A DNA stretch of 23,841 bases from DATGHS01 sp035307785. GTDB taxonomy: Bacteria > Planctomycetota > Planctomycetia > Gemmatales > Gemmataceae. How positions within the stretch are numbered: the first letter of the stretch is position 1; each line of letters begins with the position of its first letter. A program made the translations under genes and the position numbers. The DNA lies in NCBI GenBank assembly GCA_035307785.1, contig DATGHS010000392.1, forward strand, positions 1 through 23,841. Direction: 5' to 3'. Of the stretch, positions 16,663 through 23,841 are shown in pieces. The notes below the pieces were generated by a model that was given only the letters and a program-made list of their open reading frames with translations, was not told the origin of the DNA and did no database searches.

Positions 16663-18081
16663 ATGCCCGAAATCAGCGATAACATTCTGTTCGCCCCAAT
16701 CCGCGAGCAGGCCAGCCAAATCAAAGAGCGCAAGTTGTCGCCCGTGGAATTGACGAAGGCTTATCTCGATCGCCTGGACCGCTACGGCGAGAAGCTCGGC
16801 GCCGTAGTCACCATCACGCGCGAATTGGCGCTCCGGCAAGCAAAGGAGGCGGAGCAGGAAATCCTGATGGGTAATTATCGCGGCCTGCTCCACGGCATTC
16901 CGTACGGCGCAAAAGACCTGCTGGCGACCAAGGGAATTCCCACTACCTGGGGCGCGGAGCCGTATCGAAACCAGAAATTTGACTATGACGCGACCGTCGT
17001 TGCCAAGTTGCGGGCAGCCGGCGCTATTCTCGTGGCGAAACTGGCCATGGTGGAGCTGGCAGGGGCGTTTGGGTATGGAAAAGCCGATGCCTCGTTCACT
17101 GGTCCCGGCCGCACGCCGTGGAACCTCGATTATTGGTCTGGTGGATCTTCCGCAGGCTCTGGAGCCGCGACTGCGGCCGGCCTGGTCTCGTTCGCCATTG
17201 GTTCGGAGACCTCGGGTTCCATCATCACGCCGGCCGCCTATTGCGGAATCGCCGGATTAAGGCCAACGTACGGCAGGGTGAGCCGCTATGGGGCGATGGC
17301 CTTGTGTTGGACCATGGACAAACTTGGACCCATGGCCCGCTCGGCCGATTGTTGCGGCATTGTGCTCGCAGCGATTGCCGGCAAAGACCCGAACGATGCT
17401 TCCTCCCTCAGTAAGCCGTTTTCGTTCCCCGAGCCCGAGGAAAAAAAGAAATACAAAATGGGGATTTTGAAGAATTCCACCGCGAACATTCAAAAAGAAG
17501 TTCGGCAGAATTTCGAGGAATCGCTTAAGGTCCTGGGCCAGTTCTGTGAGTTCGTGGAAGACCTGGAGTTACCCAAGTTACCATTCGGCTCGGTGGTGGG
17601 CACTATCGTAAATGCCGAAGGGGCCGCGGCCTTTCGCGATCTGCTCGAGAGCGGCAAAGTGAAGGAATTGCGAGCTGCCAATGACAAGTGGGGCGGCTAC
17701 GCCGGCCTGCTGTTGCCCGCGGTGGATTATCTCGACGCCATGCGCTGGCGCGGGCCCATGAAGCGGGAAATGGACAAGTTATATGCGCCCTTCGATGCCA
17801 TCGTGTCCCCCGCGCGCGGGACGGTAGCCCTGCCCATCGATCGCGATTTCTCCCGGGCTTACCCAGGCACGGGCGGCGGCACTGCGATCATTCCCGCCGG
17901 CAATGCCGTGGGACAACCGGCCCTGTCGATCCCCAACGGCTTCGGCCTCAACGATCTTCCGACCGGCATCCAATTCACCGGCCGCGCTTGGAGCGAGGCT
18001 AGGCTCATCGCCATTGCGCACGCCTACCAGGAACGCACCGACTGGCACAAGAAACGGCCGCCATTTCCAGGGAAGGGATGA
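16663..18081 (+). CDS. Amidase-signature family hydrolase
   Basis: This 472-residue enzyme belongs to the amidase signature family (GatA, FAAH, malonamidase). The Ser-cisSer-Lys triad is complete: K84 (GIPYGAKDLLA), cis-Ser S162 (WSGGSSAGSGAA) and nucleophile S186 (GSETSGSIITPA). The family hydrolyses amide bonds, releasing ammonia or an amine. No GatB or GatC gene is nearby, so a stand-alone amidase is more likely than a Gln-tRNA amidotransferase subunit. It has no signal peptide of its own, whereas the small protein encoded just upstream has a Tat leader. The substrate is unknown. The ATG at 16663 gives the usual N-terminus (SxQIKERKLSPVELTKAYLDR); no strong Shine-Dalgarno sequence precedes it, consistent with coupling to the upstream gene. 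Confidence 0.93.
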   Translation: MPEISDNILFAPIREQASQIKERKLSPVELTKAYLDRLDRYGEKLGAVVTITRELALRQAKEAEQEILMGNYRGLLHGIPYGAKDLLATKGIPTTWGAEPYRNQKFDYDATVVAKLRAAGAILVAKLAMVELAGAFGYGKADASFTGPGRTPWNLDYWSGGSSAGSGAATAAGLVSFAIGSETSGSIITPAAYCGIAGLRPTYGRVSRYGAMALCWTMDKLGPMARSADCCGIVLAAIAGKDPNDASSLSKPFSFPEPEEKKKYKMGILKNSTANIQKEVRQNFEESLKVLGQFCEFVEDLELPKLPFGSVVGTIVNAEGAAAFRDLLESGKVKELRAANDKWGGYAGLLLPAVDYLDAMRWRGPMKREMDKLYAPFDAIVSPARGTVALPIDRDFSRAYPGTGGGTAIIPAGNAVGQPALSIPNGFGLNDLPTGIQFTGRAWSEARLIAIAHAYQERTDWHKKRPPFPGKG

Positions 18082-18124
18082 TGCGTCCGAATCCATGGAC
18101 AGGTTGCGGCGTCTAAAAAACATG

Positions 18125-18155
18125 GGCGAACCCGGCGGTGAGTCCGGGATTCGCC
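18125..18155 (+). terminator. Candidate hairpin terminator after amidase
   Basis: GGCGAACCCGG and CCGGGATTCGCC form an 11-bp stem with one bulged A around an 8-base loop, 43 bases after the amidase stop codon. There is no T-run after it, so it may act as a Rho-dependent or mRNA-protecting hairpin. The rest of the 166-base gap holds a TATACT (18205-18210) without a clear -35. Confidence 0.4.
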
Positions 18156-18247
18156 TCAGAGTTGTTCCAACCGCTGTTCGCGCCAACGCCATCGTTCAGT
18201 ATCATATACTGCCGTGATTTCCGCCCGCCTTCCGAGGAGTTGAACGC

Positions 18248-19915
18248 ATGCAAACCACACCATCCGGGAATGCCCGCTCTTTCTCGCCTCGTGTTGGCTT
18301 GATGCTGCTCATGTTTTCCATCCTCGCTCTTTTGGGCATTTTCGCATACCAGAATTGGTGGTCGCCGAGTCCAATCCCATCCGGCATGTTGTTTGGTCGC
18401 TCGGCGCACGCCCAAGAACCGAGCCAGCGGATCAAGGCGCCGGAACTCGAAGGCGGCGTGGCCTGGATCAACACGGCCGGCCCGATCCAAATTCACCGTG
18501 ACCTGAAAGGCAAAATCGTCGTTCTCGATTTCTGGACTTTCTGCTGCATCAACTGCATTCACACGCTTCCCGATCTCGCCAAAATCGAAAAGAAATACGA
18601 AAAGGAAGTCGTCGTCATCGGTGTGCATGCGGCCAAGTTCGACAATGAAAAGAACACCGAAGCAATCCGCAAGGCCGTGTTGCGTTACCAGATCAAGCAC
18701 CCGGTGGTCAATGATGCCAACATGAAAATCTGGGACGCGTACGGCTGCCAATCATGGCCCACGCTGGCTGTAATTGACCCGGAAGGCAACTTCGTGGGTG
18801 TGACTTCGGGGGAAGGACAATATGATTTGCTTGATCGGGTCATCCAGAAATTGATTGACGAACACACCAAGAAGAAGACGCTCAACACGCAGCCAATCCG
18901 CTTCGACCTGGCCAAGTTCCGCGACAAACCCGATACGCCGTTGTACTTCCCCGGCAAGATCCTGGCCGACGAGAAGTCGAACCGGCTATTTATCGCCGAT
19001 AGCACGCATCACCGCATCGTGATCACCGACCTGGACGGCAACAAAATCGCGATCGCCGGAACCGGCGAACCCGGCCGCGTCGACGGCCCGTTCGAGAAAG
19101 CTCAATTTGATGACCCGCAAGGGATGGCACTTAAGGATGAGATTCTGTACGTGGCCGACCGGCGCAATCACATGCTCCGGGCGTTAGACTTGAAAGCGAA
19201 AACCGTGAAGGTGATTGCCGGAACTGGCGAACAGGATCGCAGCAACCGGGATCTCGGCGGCCCGGCGCTCAAGACCGGCATGAACAGCCCGTGGGACCTG
19301 TTGCTCTCGCCGAACGGCAAGTCGCTTTACATCGCCATGGCGGGCAATCACCAGATTTGGACTTACGACTTTGCCGAAGAACGGCTTGATCCGTATGCCG
19401 GCGACGGCATGGAGAATATCGAAGACGGTTCGCTGCTTTCCGCGCACTTTGCGCAGCCGAGCGGCCTGACCACCGACGGCAAGACGCTCTTTGTAGCCGA
19501 CAGCGAGGTAAGCGCCATTCGGGCCGTGGGCATAGGCGGCAAAGGCAGCGTGAGCACGCTGGTGGGCAAGGGCCTGTTCCAGTTCGGCGACAAGGACGGC
19601 GTGGGCAACGACGTGCGGCTCCAGCATGCCCTCGGCGTGCTGTACCTCAACGGGCTGCTGTATGTGGCCGACACGTACAACAGCAAGCTGAAAACTCTTG
19701 ATCCGAAAACCCGCGAGTGCCACACCTATTTGGGCGGCAATTCCGGCGGCTGGCTCGACGGCCCGCTGTTCAACGAACCGGCCGGCCTCAGCTACGCCAA
19801 GGGTAAAATCTATGTGGCCGACACCAACGCCCACCGCATCCGCGTGGTCGATGTGAAAACCAAGGCGGTGACAACCCTCGCGCTCCAGGGTGTGCCGCCG
19901 GTGGTCGTGAAGTAA
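18248..19915 (+). CDS. Thioredoxin-like/NHL-repeat protein, NHLRC2-like
   Basis: This 555-residue protein resembles animal NHLRC2 in domain order. Residues 16-34 form a membrane anchor or uncleaved signal (SAHAQ near 52-56 may be a cleavage site). A thioredoxin-like domain (about 65-205) follows, with active site C100-x2-C103 (CCINC), the conserved HAAKFDNEKN block, HPVVNDANMKIWDAYG and cis-Pro P171 (SWPTL). About six NHL blades (roughly 235-545) come next, with repeats such as LFIADSTHHRIVITDLDG, YVADRRNHMLRALD and YVADTNAHRIRVVD. It is probably an extracytoplasmic thiol-disulfide protein whose propeller binds a partner. The ATG at 18248 has GAGGAG (18234-18239) at 8 bases. A stand-alone DsbD-alpha domain and a full DsbD follow, so it may receive electrons from them. 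Confidence 0.92.
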   Translation: MQTTPSGNARSFSPRVGLMLLMFSILALLGIFAYQNWWSPSPIPSGMLFGRSAHAQEPSQRIKAPELEGGVAWINTAGPIQIHRDLKGKIVVLDFWTFCCINCIHTLPDLAKIEKKYEKEVVVIGVHAAKFDNEKNTEAIRKAVLRYQIKHPVVNDANMKIWDAYGCQSWPTLAVIDPEGNFVGVTSGEGQYDLLDRVIQKLIDEHTKKKTLNTQPIRFDLAKFRDKPDTPLYFPGKILADEKSNRLFIADSTHHRIVITDLDGNKIAIAGTGEPGRVDGPFEKAQFDDPQGMALKDEILYVADRRNHMLRALDLKAKTVKVIAGTGEQDRSNRDLGGPALKTGMNSPWDLLLSPNGKSLYIAMAGNHQIWTYDFAEERLDPYAGDGMENIEDGSLLSAHFAQPSGLTTDGKTLFVADSEVSAIRAVGIGGKGSVSTLVGKGLFQFGDKDGVGNDVRLQHALGVLYLNGLLYVADTYNSKLKTLDPKTRECHTYLGGNSGGWLDGPLFNEPAGLSYAKGKIYVADTNAHRIRVVDVKTKAVTTLALQGVPPVVVK

Positions 19916-19952
19916 TCTTGCGGCAGGTGAGGCAGAGGAGCCTTGAAGACTG

Positions 19953-20016
19953 AACGTAGAACGGAATTTATTCCGTTCGAGCCTTTGGTAGAACGGAATA
20001 AATTCCGTTCTACGTT
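19953..20016. repeat. Perfect 26-bp inverted repeat with self-palindromic arms
   Basis: The left arm (19953-19978) and right arm (19991-20016) are exact reverse complements around a 12-base loop. Inside each arm GAACGGAA and TTCCGTTC form an 8-bp hairpin with a 4-base loop (TTTA or TAAA). So the DNA or RNA can fold as one 26-bp stem or two small hairpins. It lies in the 168-base gap between the NHL-protein gene and the small DsbD-like gene and may limit read-through or tune expression. Confidence 0.9.
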
Positions 20017-20083
20017 GGCAGGCCGCTACTTTGAAGCTGACTTTTCGTCGCAAGCGGATTTGCAGGAAGAAGGAGTCTCCATC

Positions 20084-20629
20084 ATGAAGATGACTTATAC
20101 GCTGGCAGTCGGCCTACTCGGTTCGAGCATAGCGTTCGCCCAACCGCTTGGCTTCAAGGACGTGGTCAAGCGCGTGGAAGCAAAGCTGGAACCGGCGACC
20201 GCCAAGCGCGGCGAAACCGTGAAATGGGTGCTTACCATCGAGCTGATCCCCGACTGGCATACCTACCCGACGAAGCAAAAAGACGTCGATTTCATCTCCT
20301 TTACGAACAAGTATAAATTCCCGAAATCGGCCGACATTGTTTTTGTGGGCGACCTGCGGGAACCGAAGCCGGCCGTGCAAAAGGAAAAGGAAGGCGACCT
20401 GTTGGTCCTGGAAGGAAAGGTCGTCATCGAGCACGACCTGGTAATCAGTCACAATGTCAAACCTGGAAAGTACTCCATTAAGATTCCAGCGCGCATCACA
20501 GCTTGCAACAAGGACACCTGTCTGAAGCCGGAAGACATTATGCTGGAAACAACGATCACCGTCAGCGACGCCCCGCCGGTGCCGGTGGAAGCGAAGTACA
20601 AGAAAGAAGTCGAGGCGGCCGGGAAGTGA
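20084..20629 (+). CDS. Stand-alone DsbD N-terminal (alpha) domain protein, exported
   Basis: A 181-residue protein with a signal peptide (MKMTYTLAVGLLGSSIAFAQ) and a single domain of the DsbD-alpha type. In DsbD this domain passes electrons to periplasmic partners. The Cys pair C141-x4-C146 (ITACNKDTCLKPE) matches the position of the DsbD-alpha active-site cysteines. Shared motifs with the next gene are RGET, WHTYPTKQ, VFV(G/D)D and PPVPVEAKYK, so the two are paralogues. The ATG at 20084 has AAGGAG (20070-20075) at 8 bases. It has no membrane domain of its own, so it needs a partner, probably DsbD encoded 50 bases downstream. Its electron acceptor could be the NHLRC2-like protein encoded upstream. 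Confidence 0.85.
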   Translation: MKMTYTLAVGLLGSSIAFAQPLGFKDVVKRVEAKLEPATAKRGETVKWVLTIELIPDWHTYPTKQKDVDFISFTNKYKFPKSADIVFVGDLREPKPAVQKEKEGDLLVLEGKVVIEHDLVISHNVKPGKYSIKIPARITACNKDTCLKPEDIMLETTITVSDAPPVPVEAKYKKEVEAAGK

Positions 20630-20679
20630 GATCGGCGAACCGGGAGCGTGAGCGACCGGGGAATGGGAGTTGGAGACAC

Positions 20680-22827
20680 ATGATGAAGGCAGTGCGGATC
20701 TTGGTAACTGCGTGCGTGGCGAGCCTAACTTTATTGGTTACCTCGCCGTGCTCAGTTGACGCCCAATCCAGCTTCAAAGACGTCGTTCCCGAAACCACGC
20801 TATCGCTAAGCAAAAATACCGCGCGACGTGGGGAAACGCTCACTTGGACGTTTTCAATGACGGTGATCGATGGTTGGCACACTTACCCAACCAAGCAGAC
20901 GAATCCTGCCGCGCAAGAAGTGCACACCGAATTCACATTTCCGAAGCCTGGCGACGTGATTTTCGTGGACGACATCGTTGAGCCTGCCTCAGTGCCCACA
21001 AATGACAAAGGAATGTTGATTCTTGAAGTGTTCGGCGTTGCCAAATGGGAACGAAAGCTCGTCGTCAATCCAAATGCTCCACCTGGAAAAGTGAAGATTG
21101 CCGTAAGCGCCGATCTGATGGCTTGCCAAGAGAACTGCTTCTTCGACCGCCCTACGCTTACAACTGAATTAACCATTAGCGACGAACCGCCCGTGCCCGT
21201 GGAGGCTAAGTACAAGGACGACGTGGAAAAAATGTTGTCGGCTCCTGCCGAGCCGCCTTCGCCTGGCTCGGGCCAGCAAGGAGCTAAGAACCCAGTTGTC
21301 GAATCACCAGTTCGCTCGCAGGGCGCGGAGTCCAAGAGCTCGGCGATTGTGCCGCCCGCAACGTCGCTGGAAGAGCACAAGGCTAATTTGGACAAACTGC
21401 GCCAAGAATTGATTGTCGAGAAGCCGTCGGAGAAAAGCTCGTCCAGTGATCTTTGGTCATTTTTGCTGACTGCAGCCGTTTGGGGTGCAATCACACTCGT
21501 CACGCCATGCGTCTTTCCCATGATTCCGATCACCGTTAGCTACTTTCTCAAACAATCCGAGCGCGAGCATCACCGGCCGCTGCAAACCGCGCTGATATAT
21601 TGCGGCACGATTATAGTGGTTTTGAGCGTGGCGGCGTGGGCCTTGTTGACCGTTTTTCGGGCAATGAGCGTCAACCCCTACACGAACATCTTCATGGGCG
21701 GGCTGTTTCTCGTCTTTGCATTTAGTCTATTCGGTTTATATGAATTGACGTTGCCGCAGAGCATAACGAAATTTACCTCGGCCCGTGAGGGGCGGAGCGG
21801 ATGGGTCGGGACCGTCTTCATGGCGCTGACATTCACGGTGGTAAGTTTTTCATGTGTCGCGCCATTCCTCGGAGGTTTCGGTGGTACTACGTCGGCTGGC
21901 CGCTCCAATTTCGAACAGTTGCTGGGAGCTGTGGTTTTTGCCACGGTTTTCGCGGCTCCGTTTTTCCTTCTGGCCTTGTTCCCGAGCTTGATCAAAAAAC
22001 TGCCAAAGAGCGGCTCTTGGCTCAACACCGTCAAGGTGGTTATGGGTTTTTTAGAATTGGCTGCGGCACTAAAGTTTTTTCGTACAGCCGAGTTAGGTTG
22101 GGGAGTTCCCTCCTATTTCACTTACGACGTCGTCATGGGGATTTGGGTCGCGATCGCCGTGGTTTGCGGCCTTTACTTGCTGAATCTATTTCGATTTGGC
22201 CATGACGACGCCGAGCAGCATATTGGCGTGGTGCGGGCCTTGATTGGCGTGGGTTTCATTAGCCTAGGAATCTATCTCACTCCGTCGTTGTTCAAGAACT
22301 CGCAAGGCGAAAACCAACGGCCAGGGGGCGTCGTGTATTCCTGGATTGATTCTTTCCTGCTGCCGGAGCCAAATGAAAGTGATTTGCCCTGGTCGGCTAA
22401 CCTATATGGGACGGTGGCGGAAGCGCGCAAGGAATTGGAACGAACAGGAAAACCACAGTTTGTGTTTCTCGATAACACCGGCATCACCTGTACCAACTGT
22501 AAATACAACGAACGCACCGTGTTCACACGCGGAGAGATTCACAAGCTGTTTGCGGACTATCGACTGGTTCAACATTACACCGATTGGGTACCGGACCAGT
22601 TCTATCAAACGAAAGTGGAAAAAAGTTACCGAGCCCGTGAGGCCGACATGAATAAGGCGTTTGAGAAAGAAATGTTCGGCACCGAACAACTGCCTCTCTA
22701 CGTGACCATGGAAGTCACCAAAGACAAAGTTTATGTCCGCGGCATCTACCAGGAAGGCAAAATCAACGACGTCAACGCCTTCGCCGATTTCCTGCGCAAG
22801 TCCACCAAGCCACGCGCCGCCAAGTGA
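20680..22827 (+). CDS. dsbD: Thiol:disulfide interchange protein DsbD
   Basis: A 715-residue, three-domain DsbD that moves reducing equivalents from cytosolic thioredoxin across the inner membrane. Residues 1-29 are a signal peptide. The alpha domain (about 32-170) has C149-x3-C153 (LMACQENCFF). A Pro/Ser-rich linker of about 80 residues follows. The membrane beta domain (about 258-535, eight helices) carries C277 (TLVTPCVFPMIPI) and C392 (VVSFSCVAPFLGGF), the two redox cysteines. The C-terminal thioredoxin-like gamma domain has C604-x2-C607 (TCTNC, not the usual CVAC). The start at 20680 (GGAG at 20672-20675) gives the signal peptide; an adjacent ATG at 20683 is equally possible. Its codon use looks more AT-rich than that of the NHL-protein gene upstream. 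Confidence 0.95.
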   Translation: MMKAVRILVTACVASLTLLVTSPCSVDAQSSFKDVVPETTLSLSKNTARRGETLTWTFSMTVIDGWHTYPTKQTNPAAQEVHTEFTFPKPGDVIFVDDIVEPASVPTNDKGMLILEVFGVAKWERKLVVNPNAPPGKVKIAVSADLMACQENCFFDRPTLTTELTISDEPPVPVEAKYKDDVEKMLSAPAEPPSPGSGQQGAKNPVVESPVRSQGAESKSSAIVPPATSLEEHKANLDKLRQELIVEKPSEKSSSSDLWSFLLTAAVWGAITLVTPCVFPMIPITVSYFLKQSEREHHRPLQTALIYCGTIIVVLSVAAWALLTVFRAMSVNPYTNIFMGGLFLVFAFSLFGLYELTLPQSITKFTSAREGRSGWVGTVFMALTFTVVSFSCVAPFLGGFGGTTSAGRSNFEQLLGAVVFATVFAAPFFLLALFPSLIKKLPKSGSWLNTVKVVMGFLELAAALKFFRTAELGWGVPSYFTYDVVMGIWVAIAVVCGLYLLNLFRFGHDDAEQHIGVVRALIGVGFISLGIYLTPSLFKNSQGENQRPGGVVYSWIDSFLLPEPNESDLPWSANLYGTVAEARKELERTGKPQFVFLDNTGITCTNCKYNERTVFTRGEIHKLFADYRLVQHYTDWVPDQFYQTKVEKSYRAREADMNKAFEKEMFGTEQLPLYVTMEVTKDKVYVRGIYQEGKINDVNAFADFLRKSTKPRAAK

Positions 22828-22840
22828 TGAGTTCGTAGCA

Positions 22841-22854
22841 CCGCCTTCAGGCGG
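22841..22854. repeat. Short hairpin CCGCC-TTCA-GGCGG after dsbD
   Basis: A perfect 5-bp stem with a TTCA loop lies 13 bases after the dsbD stop codon. No T-run follows. The preceding bases GTAGCA and the CACCGCCT motif recur in the terminal repeat that begins at 22869, so it may be a fragment of the same repeat family. Confidence 0.45.
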
Positions 22855-22868
22855 CATTCGAGGTCGCG

Positions 22869-23205
22869 GCACCGCCTGATGATCTTTGATTATTTATTTG
22901 GAGTTTCATGGCTGGTTTTTACGCCGAAGGCGTTGCATCACATAGCCCAGGGTTGCCGCGCAGCGGCTACCCTGGGAAAGAAGCGGCCCCGATAGTGGTA
23001 CCCCGAAGGGGTTCCATCGGAATGCCGGCCGCTCCGGATGCAACCCCTTCGGGGTAGGCATGGGGCGGTTGTCGTTCCCCAGGGTAGCCGCGAAGCGCGG
23101 CAACCCTGGGCTATGATATCGAACCCCTTCGGGGTTCCGAAAGCAATATCCGCATCCCCTCAAATCATAACTCCAAATAAATCAGCAAACCTCATCAGGC
23201 GGTAC
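22869..23205. repeat. 337-bp nested inverted-repeat element (REPIN/MITE-like)
   Basis: The ends are 37-base inverted repeats (22869-22905 and 23169-23205) that agree at 32 of 37 positions and include ATTTATTTGGAGTT. Inside lie two more inverted pairs: 22941-22977 with 23077-23115 (CATAGCCCAGGGTTGCCGCG shared), and 22999-23013 with 23042-23056 (perfect 15 bases). Most inner units are themselves hairpins, including four ACCCC-GAA-GGGGT-type stems (22921-22933, 22999-23013, 23042-23056, 23122-23136). It fills most of the 448-base gap between dsbD and the kinase gene. No target-site duplication and no convincing coding frame are seen. It is probably a non-autonomous repeat; origin and function are unknown. 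Confidence 0.88.
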
Positions 23206-23275
23206 TACAAACTCAATCTCGCCTTTTCATATCATTCCCTCTGTCGCAACCCGTGTTGCCGCCGAGGCTGCTCGC

Positions 23276-23841
23276 ATGTCCAGCGCCGTGGAAACAGATA
23301 CCACCCTGCTGCGCCTGGCCGTCGAAGGCATGGTGCCGGTGCTGAATGGCTGCGCGGCGGCGCTGGCCGGCGGGCGGGGTGGAGCGGAGAAAGCCATCAA
23401 CTACTTCGGCTCGCGGATCGTCGAGCGCTGGCAGCAGTGGTTCCAGGGCCAGCCGGAGTCGGAGCGCTTGAGGGCACTCGGTGCAATCGCGGAGCTTTCC
23501 GATGAGCAGGCCCGCAATCAAGCGGAGGCCTTGCTGAAGGAAATGGCCCCGCAGACCGATGCGGCCGATCTTTCCATTGCTCTCGAATATCTCGCGGCGT
23601 TACCGCGCACCGTGAACCGCGTGCTGCTCTTCGATTCCGCCACGCGGCAGCATTCTGCTTCGATTTCGCTCTCCTTCAGTGAGCCGCAGGCGCTCATGCA
23701 ACTGTTGCCGGTGGACGTGCCGCCGTATGCGGCGCCAGCGGAGTTGCCCGGCACCCCGTACCGCCTCGAACGGCTGCTGGGCATGGGCGGCTTCGGGGCG
23801 GTCTACCGCGCCTCGGCCACGGGACTGCAACATTTGCCCCT
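23276..23841 (+). CDS. Serine/threonine protein kinase, 3' end outside window
   Basis: The frame is open from the ATG at 23276 to the window end (188 complete codons, no stop). Residues 162-178 read YRLERLLGMGGFGAVYR, the Gly-rich ATP-binding loop (G-x-G-x-x-G-x-V) that opens a Hanks-type Ser/Thr kinase domain; the catalytic lysine and later motifs lie outside the window. The first 160 residues are a largely helical extension (GSRIVERWQQWFQGQPESER, LSIALEYLAALPRTVNRVL) without a recognised domain, as is common in planctomycete kinases. The start is supported by GAGG (23264-23267) at 8 bases. The gene starts 70 bases after the nested repeat element. Confidence 0.88.
   Translation, partial: MSSAVETDTTLLRLAVEGMVPVLNGCAAALAGGRGGAEKAINYFGSRIVERWQQWFQGQPESERLRALGAIAELSDEQARNQAEALLKEMAPQTDAADLSIALEYLAALPRTVNRVLLFDSATRQHSASISLSFSEPQALMQLLPVDVPPYAAPAELPGTPYRLERLLGMGGFGAVYRASATGLQHLP

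Noticed and set aside
16663..18081. GatA subunit of the Gln-tRNA amidotransferase
   Set aside because: No gatB or gatC is adjacent, and the paired Tat-signal gene suggests a different role; the amidase family itself is kept.
22869..23205. Complete insertion sequence
   Set aside because: It has inverted ends but no transposase frame inside and no visible target-site duplication, so at most it is non-autonomous.
23038..23505. 155-residue frame running from the nested repeat into the kinase gene
   Set aside because: It translates the palindromes and then an off-frame copy of the kinase gene, whose own frame carries a Gly-rich loop and continues to the window end.

Overview
This window most likely comes from a member of the Planctomycetota, of Pirellulales or Gemmatales type. 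That is an inference from gene content, with no database search behind it. It rests on a large PQQ-like propeller protein, a long cytosolic WD40 protein, a secreted ThuA-domain protein, a BBP7-like outer-membrane barrel, a Ser/Thr kinase with a long N-terminal extension, and abundant palindromic intergenic repeats. GC content is fairly high and no tRNA or rRNA was recognised.

Layout. Bases 1-5274 (+): the end of a PQQ-like propeller protein, a MoxR AAA+ ATPase with an N-terminal zinc-ribbon-like segment, a GNAT acetyltransferase, a tiny zinc-ribbon protein overlapping it by 4 bases, and an MNT/HEPN pair with an 80-base overlap. Bases 5306-9422 (-): recA, a YhaM-like OB-fold/HD nuclease, a small unknown protein and a secreted ThuA-domain protein. 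Bases 9518-12517 (+): a glyoxylate/hydroxypyruvate reductase-type dehydrogenase and a WD40 protein. Bases 12621-15878 (-): a six-helix membrane protein and an outer-membrane barrel. The barrel gene has a clear intrinsic terminator and a plausible TTGACA promoter. Bases 16325-22827 (+): a small Tat-signal protein with an amidase, then a redox cluster made of an NHLRC2-like thioredoxin/NHL protein, a stand-alone DsbD N-terminal domain and a full-length DsbD. The right edge holds the start of a Ser/Thr protein kinase.

The strongest functional unit is the redox cluster. A membrane-anchored thioredoxin-NHL protein (CCINC) precedes two related DsbD-alpha domains and a DsbD transporter (membrane cysteines plus CTNC). 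Together they suggest export of reducing equivalents across the cytoplasmic membrane.

The most unusual non-coding content is a set of intergenic palindromes of several unrelated sequence families. The most elaborate is a 337-bp nested inverted-repeat element (22869-23205). It has 37-base terminal arms, two inner hairpin pairs and one compensatory stem change between its halves. Others are a perfect 26-bp inverted repeat with self-palindromic arms (19953-20016), a 25-bp repeat whose two mismatches are both G-U on one strand (12551-12610), a pair of 49-base arms (6543-6688), and a heptamer hairpin (3391-3456).
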